Of a stretch of DNA of 18,776 bases, positions 1 through 6,406 are shown one piece after another (position 1 is the stretch's first letter; every line of letters starts with the position of its first letter). Position numbers and translations under genes: made by a program. The DNA lies in contig DASYAE010000159.1 in the NCBI GenBank assembly GCA_036501535.1, forward strand, positions 1-18,776. The letters are read 5' to 3'. The stretch comes from DASYAE01 sp036501535. Lineage in GTDB: Bacteria > Actinomycetota > Actinomycetes > Streptomycetales > Catenulisporaceae. The notes under the pieces were generated by a model. It saw only the letters and a program-made list of their open reading frames with translations. It did no database searches and was not told the DNA's origin.

Positions 1-86
1 AAGTCGAAGAACGCTGCGACCCGCGGGCCGGCGGGGCCGCGCAGGATCGACGCGACCCGGGCGTGCACGGCGTCAGCGTCGGGCAT
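1..86 (-). CDS. HAD-IB phosphatase / PlsC-type acyltransferase, N-terminal fragment (runs off the window)
   Basis: Only the first 28 codons are inside the window. Reading from the ATG at 86 the protein begins MPDADAVHARVASILRGP and reaches VAAFFD at the edge, which looks like the start of HAD motif I (FFDxDGTL). In actinobacteria, including the mycobacterial plsB2 locus, a HAD-phosphatase/PlsC (1-acylglycerol-3-phosphate acyltransferase) fusion often follows a PlsB gene, and that is the inferred identity. The start overlaps the last 14 bases of the upstream acyltransferase gene, so the two are probably translated together. The C-terminal acyltransferase part cannot be seen. A plain HAD hydrolase is the alternative. 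Confidence 0.6.
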   Translation of the reverse strand, partial: MPDADAVHARVASILRGPAGPRVAAFFD

Positions 87-1728
87 GCGCGCCCCCGGCC
101 CGGCGCCCCGCGTCGATCCCGGCCAGCTCCACGAGCCGGGCGACGAGCCGGGCCATCTCGCGGGCGAAGGCTGCCCTGGCCGCGTCGTCGGCGCCCGGGG
201 CGAGCAGCCCGTCGGCGGCCATCGCCGCGGTCGCGGCGCTGCGCAGCTCCGCGGACCGGGACTCGGGCCAGTGCGGCGGCGCGGCCGCCGCGCCGGTGCC
301 GGTGCCGTTACCAATGCTGTCGGTGCTGCCGATGCTTTCGGCCGCCACGCTGCAGTAGGCCTCGAAGATCGGCCCGAGCAGGCGGGGCGCGAGCAGGAAC
401 GGCTGCCGCTCCAGGCTGCCGGCCAGCGCGACGAACTCACGCTCCAGCAGCCGCTCGACGCGCTGCGAGGCCGGCAGCACACCGAGCGGCGCGAGCAGGT
501 CGCGCACCCGCCGCGAGCCGGCGGCGCCGGCCATGGCGAGCTCGGCGACCGCCCGCGGCATGAACCAGTGCGCTGCGATGTTGCGACGGTAGGCCAGGTC
601 CCGCTCCCGGCCGGGCGCGACCGTGAAGCCGTCCGGCCCGGCGACCAGCACGCCGGCCCGCAGCATCCGCTCGAGGGCGACGGGCACCGAGAGCCGGCCG
701 CAGGCCGGGATCCCCCGGTCGGCCGCGTAGTCCAGCAGGGCCTTGACCTCCCTGCCGAGCGCGGCGGCGTCCAGCGGCCCGCGCGCGTCGGGCGGGAACG
801 CCAACGCGAGCAGCGATTCGGTCGTCGCCGGCGTCGCCTCGCGCAGGCCGCAGCCGACCCGCCGCGCGAGCGCCCTGGCCGCGGCCCACTCGCTGGTGGC
901 CGCCTGCGTCAGTTCCCGCAGCGCGATCGGCTCGGCGAAGCCCACGCGCGCGGTGCGCGGACCCGACCCGCGACAGGCCCGCAGATACCGCATCAGGCCA
1001 CGCAATCCCTCGGCCGGCTTGGGCGCCCCGGCGTCCTGCGCGGTCAGTGCCGGCACCTCGGGTGAGACGTCGTAGACGATCGAGACCGGCACCACGTGCA
1101 CGTCGCCGATCGCTGTGCCGATAGATGTGTCCATATATGCGCCCACGAGGACGCGCAGCATGCCGTGGCGCAGCCGGCGCAGCCGACCGGTCCGGCTGCG
1201 GCCCGCCTCGGGATACCACTCCACGCTCTGCCCGCGCGCCAGCAGGTCCGCGAGCCGGCAGCGCACCGCGAGCAGATAGGCCGGATCGGGCCCGAAGTCG
1301 CGCCGGATGAACACCGTCCCGCTGCGCCGGGCCAGCGCGCCGAGCGGCCAGAACGCCAGGTTCTCGCCGGCCAGCCGCCACGGCCGGGCCACCCCGGCGC
1401 CGCGCAGCGCCGCGGCCAGGACCAGCGAATCAGCGTACGAACGGTGTGCGGGCAGGAACACCAGCGGCCCGCGCCCGGCGAGCCGGCGCAGCCGCAGCAG
1501 CACTTCGGGCTCGACCTCGATACGCTGCGTGCGCCACAGCACGGCCCGGGCCAGCAGCCCGAGCAGCAACTGCGCCCAGCCGCGCCTGGAGGCGGCGAGC
1601 CGGCCGAGGTGGCGGCCGACCTGCCGCCGCGCCTCCTGCTCAGTGGTCTTCGACCGGGCGGCGAGAGCGGCGAGCTGCCGATCATCGACGTGCGCGCGCA
1701 GCATCCGTCGCGCCTCGCGGCGGATCAC
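73..1728 (-). CDS. plsB: PlsB-type glycerol-3-phosphate/lysophospholipid acyltransferase
   Basis: A 551-residue acyltransferase expected to move an acyl chain onto glycerol 3-phosphate or a related acceptor at the membrane. Acyltransferase block I is HRSYAD (catalytic H95 and D100, HX4D). Block III is PEAGRSRTG around E174, where PlsB proteins usually have EGGRSRT, so one Gly is Ala. Block II around FIRRDFG is also present. The C-terminal half is Arg/Ala-rich and helical, as in the PlsB family. The protein is shorter than E. coli PlsB (about 800 residues). The start chosen is GTG at 1728, whose first bases overlap the stop of a 13-codon leader ORF (GTGA). An internal ATG at 1704 is possible. 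It lies directly before the HAD/PlsC-like gene and is divergent from an ACP gene, which fits phospholipid or specialised lipid synthesis. Confidence 0.82.
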   Translation of the reverse strand: MIRREARRMLRAHVDDRQLAALAARSKTTEQEARRQVGRHLGRLAASRRGWAQLLLGLLARAVLWRTQRIEVEPEVLLRLRRLAGRGPLVFLPAHRSYADSLVLAAALRGAGVARPWRLAGENLAFWPLGALARRSGTVFIRRDFGPDPAYLLAVRCRLADLLARGQSVEWYPEAGRSRTGRLRRLRHGMLRVLVGAYMDTSIGTAIGDVHVVPVSIVYDVSPEVPALTAQDAGAPKPAEGLRGLMRYLRACRGSGPRTARVGFAEPIALRELTQAATSEWAAARALARRVGCGLREATPATTESLLALAFPPDARGPLDAAALGREVKALLDYAADRGIPACGRLSVPVALERMLRAGVLVAGPDGFTVAPGRERDLAYRRNIAAHWFMPRAVAELAMAGAAGSRRVRDLLAPLGVLPASQRVERLLEREFVALAGSLERQPFLLAPRLLGPIFEAYCSVAAESIGSTDSIGNGTGTGAAAAPPHWPESRSAELRSAATAAMAADGLLAPGADDAARAAFAREMARLVARLVELAGIDAGRRAGGAHARR

Positions 1729-1766
1729 GCGCTCGCCTGCCGCGCCCCTCGGGGGTCCGCAGTCAT
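1725..1766 (-). CDS. 13-codon leader ORF upstream of plsB
   Basis: An ATG at 1766 sits five bases after AGGGAGG, the best ribosome site near the plsB start. It reads MTADPRGARQASA and stops at TGA 1727-1725. That stop overlaps the GTG start of the acyltransferase as GTGA. It may be a translated leader that couples ribosomes into plsB. Alternatively, the real plsB start may be this ATG with a base lost or gained in between. The peptide itself resembles no family I know. Confidence 0.4.
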   Translation of the reverse strand: MTADPRGARQASA

Positions 1767-1909
1767 ACGAACCTCCCTACCAGCGCTCGCGCCGCCTGCC
1801 CTGTCTCCTGTCCGAGGATCACCGGAAGCGGGCAGATGCGCCATAGTACTTACGAACCGGGTCATTGCGCCCGCTGGCCGCCGCGCCGCCGCGCCCGGAG
1901 AATCAGGGC

Positions 1910-2158
1910 ATGGAGCGAAACGCCGCCCTGTTCGAGAAGGTCGCCGCCGTCATCAGCGTCCAGTTCGACATCCCGCCCGAGCAGATCGCGCCGCACACCC
2001 GCCTCGCGGACCTGGACCTGGACTCGATCGCCCTGATCGAGCTGGCCGCGGTGCTGGAGGAGGATCTGGGCGTCACCGTGTCGGGCCCGCCGATCACGAT
2101 GGAGGACCAGATCGGCGCGATCGCCGAGCGGCTGGTCGCGGCGGGCGTGCCCGAGTGA
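1910..2158 (+). CDS. Free-standing acyl carrier protein
   Basis: An 82-residue carrier protein. The phosphopantetheine site is the Ser in LDLDSIALIEL (S39), followed by the acidic helix II (ELAAVLEEDLGV) that partner enzymes recognise. The length is standard for a discrete ACP. The ATG at 1910 is preferred because GGAG lies nine bases upstream; an upstream TTG at 1865 in the same frame has no ribosome site. The gene is divergent from the PlsB-type acyltransferase, so it may carry acyl chains for that pair. It could also serve the PfaD/FAAL cluster some 4 kb away, since FAALs usually load acyl-adenylates onto carrier proteins. Which one it serves cannot be told from sequence. Confidence 0.88.
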   Translation: MERNAALFEKVAAVISVQFDIPPEQIAPHTRLADLDLDSIALIELAAVLEEDLGVTVSGPPITMEDQIGAIAERLVAAGVPE

Positions 2159-2191
2159 GTCGCGCGCCTGGACTGCAGTTACCCGGCACAG

Positions 2192-2821
2192 TTACCCGGG
2201 TGCGCTGTTCCGCAGCTGCCTGAAGGTGAGCGGCGGGGCGGGAAGCGGGTGCGCCGCGGCGGGGCGCAGTCCGTCCAGGAGGAGCGCCAGGTGGCGCCTC
2301 CATGCGTCCGGGGCGATGTCGCGGGTGGAGTCGGCGGTGGCGGCGACACCCCACATCAGCAGCACGAGATCGGAGGGCTCCACGTCCTCCCGCAGCACGC
2401 CGGCGGTCTTGGCCCGCGCCACGATCGCCGTTTTGAGCACTGACATCCGCTGAAGGGCGCTGTCGATCTCGGGGGTGCCGCCGATGCGGGTGCGGTGCAG
2501 GTCCGCGTAGCCGCGGTCCTCGGCGAGCAGTTCGCAGACGCCTTCGAGGAAGGACGCGAACCCGGCCCACGGGTCGTCGGCGCGCGCCGCCTGCTCGGCG
2601 ATCTGCGCTGCCTGCCGCGCCAGGGGTCCGAGCGCGGCGTCGATGAGGTCCCCCCGGGTGGGGAACCGGTTGTAGAGAGTCCCGATGGCGACGCCCGCCT
2701 GCCGGGCGATCTCTTCCAGCGGGGCGTCCAGGCCCCTGCGCCGGAACGTCTCGCGCGCGGCGCTCAGCAGGCGTTCTCGGTTGCGTACCGCGTCCTGGCG
2801 CAGCGGGCGCACCGTGTTCAT
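2192..2821 (-). CDS. TetR/AcrR-family transcriptional repressor
   Basis: A 209-residue regulator. Residues about 12-55 form the TetR helix-turn-helix, with AARETFRRRGLDAPLEEIA leading into AGVAIGTLYNRFPTRGDLI, the recognition helix and the family's Y-x-F signature. The C-terminal domain binds an unknown ligand; its pattern (LHRTRIGG...LLMWGVAATAD) resembles the SbtR-like group of TetR C-domains. The gene is divergent from an SDR-like gene, and two palindromes between them are likely operators, so it probably represses both genes. TAGAAT ends six bases before the ATG, the layout of a leaderless actinobacterial mRNA. The stop codon lies inside an 11-bp direct repeat (2176-2199). Confidence 0.92.
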   Translation of the reverse strand: MNTVRPLRQDAVRNRERLLSAARETFRRRGLDAPLEEIARQAGVAIGTLYNRFPTRGDLIDAALGPLARQAAQIAEQAARADDPWAGFASFLEGVCELLAEDRGYADLHRTRIGGTPEIDSALQRMSVLKTAIVARAKTAGVLREDVEPSDLVLLMWGVAATADSTRDIAPDAWRRHLALLLDGLRPAAAHPLPAPPLTFRQLRNSAPG

Positions 2822-2827
2822 GCCGTG

Positions 2828-2833
2828 ATTCTA
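2828..2833 (-). promoter_or_regulatory. Possible -10 box of the tetR gene (leaderless transcript)
   Basis: TAGAAT on the minus strand matches the TANNNT -10 pattern and lies six bases before the ATG. Transcription would start at or next to the A of the start codon. No clear -35 is seen at normal spacing, and there is no purine-rich ribosome site before the ATG, which agrees with a leaderless start. Confidence 0.45.
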
Positions 2834-2841
2834 CGGCGCAC

Positions 2842-2863
2842 AACATGAGGACGCCCTCAAGTT
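2842..2863. promoter_or_regulatory. Palindromic operator 1 between tetR and SDR gene
   Basis: The arms AACATGAGG and CCTCAAGTT flank a four-base centre and match in eight of nine positions. The core is TGAG-N6-CTCA (2846-2859). The site lies just upstream of a TATGCT at 2863-2868 that could be the -10 of the SDR gene. Its size suits a TetR dimer. Confidence 0.6.
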
Positions 2864-2880
2864 ATGCTAGGGTCGCCCTG

Positions 2881-2902
2881 AACATGAGGGCAGTCTCAAC
2901 TT
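2881..2902. promoter_or_regulatory. Palindromic operator 2 between tetR and SDR gene
   Basis: A second copy begins with the same AACATGAGG and keeps the core TGAG-N6-CTCA (2885-2898); the outer right arm is degenerate. It is 39 bp from operator 1 and ends just before the SDR ribosome site, so a bound repressor would block the SDR transcription start. Confidence 0.6.
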
Positions 2903-2915
2903 ACAGGAGGGGCAC

Positions 2916-3665
2916 ATGCCGACGATCGCGATCTACGGCGCCGGCCCGGCTCTGGGCCTGGCGGTCGCCCGGCGCTTCGGGCGCGAGGGCTTCCGCGCGG
3001 CACTGGTGGCGCGCAGCCGGGAGCGGCTGGACACGATGGCCCGGGACCTCGCGGCCGACGGCATCGAGGCGGCCGGGTTCGAGGCCGACATCGCCGACCG
3101 GGCCGCGGTGCTGCGCGCGGCGGACGAGATCGAGGCCGGGTTCGGCGCGATCGACGTGCTCGAACACAGTCCGACACCCGGCCGCGACCCCGGCCGCCTG
3201 TTCGCCGGCCCGCTCGAGCTGGACCCGGCCAGGATCGCCGCGCTGCTCGACTTGTACGTGCTGGCCCCGATCGCCCTGGTCGGCAGGGTGCTGCCGGGCA
3301 TGCGGGAGCGCGGTGGCGGCGGGCTGCTGTTCGCGATGGGGGCCGCCGCCAAATACCCGATTCCCGCGCTGGCCGCCGGCGGCATCGCGCTCTCGGGTCT
3401 GCGCAGCTACGTGCACACGTTGAACGGCGCGCTCAGCGACACAGGCGTCTACGCGGGCGCCCTGTTGATCGGCGCGACGATCGAGGGCAGCCGGACCCAT
3501 CGCGTCGCGGCGGCGCCGGCCGTCGGTGGACGGCCGCAGGCGGTCGTATCGGCCCGGGACCTCGCCGACCGGCTCTGGGACCTGTACGCCAAGCGCGACC
3601 GCGTCGAGGACGTGATAGCACCGGCGCTCGCAGGCCTCGTCACACGCGAAGAGGGCACGCCGTGA
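2916..3665 (+). CDS. SDR-fold protein lacking the usual catalytic residues
   Basis: A 249-residue Rossmann protein of the short-chain dehydrogenase/reductase superfamily. The N-terminal nucleotide-binding turn is YGAGPALGLA, a variant of TGxxxGIG. LVARSRERL after strand 2 has the Arg that usually favours NADP(H). Two hallmarks are missing. The NNAG block is replaced by EHSPTP, and the region where Ser and YxxxK should stand (FAMGAAAKYPIPALAAGG) has neither the Ser nor the Tyr-Lys pair at the right spacing. It may bind a nucleotide without classical reduction, or use other residues. The ATG at 2916 has a strong AGGAGGG site. The gene is probably repressed by the divergent TetR. A GTG overlapping its stop begins a short ORF. 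Confidence 0.82.
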   Translation: MPTIAIYGAGPALGLAVARRFGREGFRAALVARSRERLDTMARDLAADGIEAAGFEADIADRAAVLRAADEIEAGFGAIDVLEHSPTPGRDPGRLFAGPLELDPARIAALLDLYVLAPIALVGRVLPGMRERGGGGLLFAMGAAAKYPIPALAAGGIALSGLRSYVHTLNGALSDTGVYAGALLIGATIEGSRTHRVAAAPAVGGRPQAVVSARDLADRLWDLYAKRDRVEDVIAPALAGLVTREEGTP

Positions 3666-3733
3666 CAGCCCTCATCGACGCCCTGCTGCTCACCGGGGTC
3701 AGCCGTCGCGGGCCTGCCGGGCACTTGCGATGA
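3662..3733 (+). pseudogene. 23-codon ORF coupled to the SDR gene, possible truncated operon gene
   Basis: A GTG overlaps the SDR stop as GTGA and has GAGGG six bases upstream, so initiation looks real. It reads about a dozen ordinary residues (MTALIDALLLTGV) and then a basic tail to TGA at 3731. From 3699 it overlaps, on the other strand, the 3' end of the TPR gene. This looks like the head of a lost downstream gene cut where the TPR gene was joined. No family can be assigned. Confidence 0.35.
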
Positions 3734-4754
3734 GGTCCGGATCGCCGGAAAGCTCCGCCATCCGGCAGCCCAGGTCGAACGTGCTGCGCGCGGCGCCGTG
3801 GTTTCCGGTGCTCGCGTGATACGCGCCGAGGTCGAGTACCAGCGTGACGACCTCGCCCACCAGATCCGGGGCGGAATCGACCAGACGGCGGTACGGGGCC
3901 TCCGATCGGGCGAAGTCGCCGCGCAGTATCGACAGTGCGCAGAGCGCCGCCGCATGTGCGTCTGACGCCGAGTCGGGTACCTGGCGAAACGCTGCGTCCG
4001 CCTCGGCGAGCTTGCCGCCGTGCACCTGCATCACGCCATAACAGACCCAGGCGCGCGGTATCAGATGGCCGTGCCCCACCTCGGTCAGCTTGTTGATGGC
4101 GATCTGCACATGTTCCTGCTCCGAGGCCGCCTGCCGGCCGCGCCGCCGCCTTCGCGTCTCCGGCTGCTGGGGGACGAAGCTGAATATCACACCGACGCTC
4201 GCTGCCCCCTTCGCCGCGTACAGGGGATGGCCGGTGCTCATCGCCCGTTCGTACGAGCGCACGGCCGATTGGAGGTCGCCGCGCTCGAGGAACACCTGGC
4301 CGGCCGCGAGTGCGGAGGGGCCGACGATCGCCGGATCGTTCATGTCGACCTGCTGCACGGCCTCCTGTGCCTCGTCCAGGTCGCCGAGCTGCGCCAACCG
4401 GGCGAGCATCAAGCGCGCCTTGGCCGCCTCGTCGGGATCCCCGGCCTCCAGCGCGGCCCTCCAGGCCGCCCGCGCGCCTTTGAGGTCCATCTCCCGGGAG
4501 CGCAGGATCCCGAGATTGACCGCTGCCTTGCCGCTGTGCTCCGGCTGGCGCAGCTCGATCGTGCGCTGATACGCCTCCTTCGCGCCCGGTGCGTCCCCGT
4601 TGTCCTCCAGGATGATCGCGAGGTCCAACAGCGCGTTCGCCTCGATGGCCGGGATGCCGCAGTCCGCGGCGTGCCGCAGCTTGGCCACGCCGCCCGGCAG
4701 ATCGCCCAGGCGCCGCACGGTGATGCCGCCGAGGGCGACGCTCGCGAGGGCTGA
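3699..4754 (-). CDS. TPR-repeat protein, C-terminal part (frame-disrupted gene)
   Basis: This frame carries the larger part of a tetratricopeptide-repeat protein, a helical scaffold for protein-protein contacts. From the GTG at 4718 it is 339 residues. Repeats with a 36-residue period are visible (NALLDLAIILEDNGD..., KAAVNLGILRSREMD..., KARLMLARLAQLGDL...). An Arg-rich insert, RRRRRGRQ, interrupts the repeats near the middle. The preceding repeats are in a different frame (4750-5223), and the similarity passes from one frame to the other near 4750, so the two parts should be one protein of about 507 residues. An independent start at GTG 4718 has no convincing ribosome site. The 3' end overlaps the short ORF behind the SDR gene. 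No partner can be named. Confidence 0.7.
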   Translation of the reverse strand, partial: SALASVALGGITVRRLGDLPGGVAKLRHAADCGIPAIEANALLDLAIILEDNGDAPGAKEAYQRTIELRQPEHSGKAAVNLGILRSREMDLKGARAAWRAALEAGDPDEAAKARLMLARLAQLGDLDEAQEAVQQVDMNDPAIVGPSALAAGQVFLERGDLQSAVRSYERAMSTGHPLYAAKGAASVGVIFSFVPQQPETRRRRRGRQAASEQEHVQIAINKLTEVGHGHLIPRAWVCYGVMQVHGGKLAEADAAFRQVPDSASDAHAAALCALSILRGDFARSEAPYRRLVDSAPDLVGEVVTLVLDLGAYHASTGNHGAARSTFDLGCRMAELSGDPDLIASARQARDG

Positions 4755-5223
4755 GCGCCGCGACGGCCACGTCGGGCACCGGGCAGTCGGCGGCGTCGCG
4801 GAACGCGTCGACAGCGGCCGCGCCCTCGCCGGCCCGGTGCCACAGCACGGCGCGGGCGAACGCCGCGCGTCCCAGGACCTCCTCGACCGGCGCCTGCTCC
4901 GGCCGGCCGCCCCCGCCGTGCCGCTCGATCGCCTCCAGGTTCTCCCGCGCGCACTCGGCGACCTGCGGGGCGGCGTGGTCCGCCGCGTATCGCATCGCGG
5001 CGAGCGCGGCCGCCAGGTCCTCGTCCACCACCACCTGGCCGATCCGCAGGGCGGCGTGCGGCGCCAGCTCGGGCTCGCCGCCCTCGACGATGCGGGCGAA
5101 CCAGTCGAGCGCCTCGGCCGTCTCCCCGTTGCCGGCCAGCTCCTCGGTGTACTGCGCCATCATCTCGGCCGCAGAGCGCTCGTGCGGGATGTCCGTGGCC
5201 AGGGTGAGCACGACCAGGCTCAT
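4750..5223 (-). pseudogene. TPR-repeat protein, N-terminal part (same gene as 3699-4754, other frame)
   Basis: From ATG 5223 this frame reads MSLVVLTLATDIPHERSAAE and then helical repeats (GETAEALDWFARIVEGG, AALAAMRYAADHA, AVDAFRDAADCPVP). After about 4750 the frame stays open but turns into Arg/Pro/Gly-rich text typical of an out-of-frame GC-rich read, while the next frame starts recognisable repeats. One surplus base (mod 3) near CTCAGCCC would explain it. It is either a true mutation or a sequence error. The start at 5223 is a guess: the ribosome site is weak, and an ATG pair at 5163-5158 is an alternative. Confidence 0.6.
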
Positions 5224-5428
5224 CCCGCTCTGCGGGGACGGGTGCGGCAGCACGCTGATTTTTCGGCCCACTGGACAAGCCCCCGTACCTGAGATCGCCC
5301 ACGTGTCGAGTGCGGCCAACAAGATACTGCCCGACGCAGAGATGTGAGAAAGCGCGGGCGGCGCGGTGCGTCTCGCGATTGCCGCAGGGTCGTGATACCT
5401 TTCTCGGCCTTGTAAGACCGCTGCGGGG

Positions 5429-6382
5429 GTGGTCGATGCCCGCACAACGAAACGCAATGCTGGCAAGGCACTTTTCACGCGGTTTCATCACTCGAGCGGG
5501 GTGGTTCGGCATGGGGTTGTTCAAGAGTCGCGAGCGTCGAAGGGCAAGTACTACCGCTTCCACGCGGAGCAGAAGTGGCCGTGGGAGCTGACGCTGCGGC
5601 CGGAGCACGAGCAGGCGTTCATGGCCGGCCTGGAGGCGTTCCACGACAGCGGGGCCGACTGCCATCCCCGGCGGCAGGACGGGGTCCTGCACGTCGCCAA
5701 CCCGTCCATGATCGTTTCGCTGTTCTCGCTGACCCAGCAGTTCGGCGCGATGGGCCCGGCGGCGCTGCAGGATCCGGCCCGCGCCGTCCACGCGCTGCTC
5801 ACGGACGCCGCCCAGGCCGAGCGCGGCGACGTCCTGCACATCAGCGACGAGTGGATGGGCGGCGCCGGGGACATCGACGGGATGGACAAGTACAAGTTCA
5901 CCCACGCCGTGATGTCCGCGACCCGCGGGCACGGCGTGCAGCACGAGTTCGCCGGGGGCTACGCCGACGAGAATCACGGTTTTGCCACCATCGGCGTGCT
6001 CGGGCAGAATCCGCAGCACGTCGACCAGATGTACCAGCAGGCCTACGACGTCCTCGGACCGCGCGACCGCCAGCCGATAACCACCACGCTGGGCGCCGCC
6101 AGGGAGGTCATGCGGGCGAACAACCCGGAGTACGTCGCCGCCTTCGCCCGCGCCGAGGCGGATAAGAGCAACTACGCCAACACGCTGACTTTCTGCTTCC
6201 GGCGCGTCGCCGAGCAGTACCGGGCGGCCAGGCCGAACATGCCAAACGGCGGGCCTGAGGATGTCCTCTCCGCCGTGATGACACGGATGGTGGAGCAGGG
6301 CATGCCGGGACACACCTGGGCACGGCAGCCCTCGCAGGATCAGCATCAGCTCGCTGTCGCGCTGCTGGGCAGCCGCGGCTGA
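5429..6382 (+). CDS. Protein of unknown function, 5' end uncertain
   Basis: A soluble protein of up to 317 residues in the only long plus-strand frame here. I do not recognise the family. Its body is well-behaved from KGKYYRFHAEQKWPWELTL onward, with a conserved-looking centre (DEWMGGAGDIDGMDKYKFTH, then HGVQHEFAGGYADENHGFA). There is no signal peptide or membrane helix. The start is doubtful: GTG 5429 and GTG 5501 lack ribosome sites. ATG 5511, nine bases after GCGGGG, starts MGLFKSRERR in another frame, and one missing base near 5540 would join it smoothly to KGKYYRF. It is divergent from the TPR gene and convergent with the FAAL gene. Confidence 0.65.
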   Translation: MVDARTTKRNAGKALFTRFHHSSGVVRHGVVQESRASKGKYYRFHAEQKWPWELTLRPEHEQAFMAGLEAFHDSGADCHPRRQDGVLHVANPSMIVSLFSLTQQFGAMGPAALQDPARAVHALLTDAAQAERGDVLHISDEWMGGAGDIDGMDKYKFTHAVMSATRGHGVQHEFAGGYADENHGFATIGVLGQNPQHVDQMYQQAYDVLGPRDRQPITTTLGAAREVMRANNPEYVAAFARAEADKSNYANTLTFCFRRVAEQYRAARPNMPNGGPEDVLSAVMTRMVEQGMPGHTWARQPSQDQHQLAVALLGSRG

Positions 6383-6386
6383 ACGC

Positions 6387-6400
6387 GGACAGGGGTGTCC
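6387..6400. terminator. Short hairpin between convergent genes
   Basis: GGACA-GGGG-TGTCC forms a five-pair stem with a four-base loop in the 24-base gap between the unknown gene and the FAAL gene. It could serve both directions but is weak and has no T-run. Confidence 0.3.
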
Positions 6401-6406
6401 TGATTC

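Noticed and set aside
85..1065. Long plus-strand open frames opposite plsB (also 1096-2223)
   Set aside because: Their translations are Arg/Pro/Gly-rich without any domain, as expected for the antisense of a GC-rich gene. The minus strand has the acyltransferase motifs.
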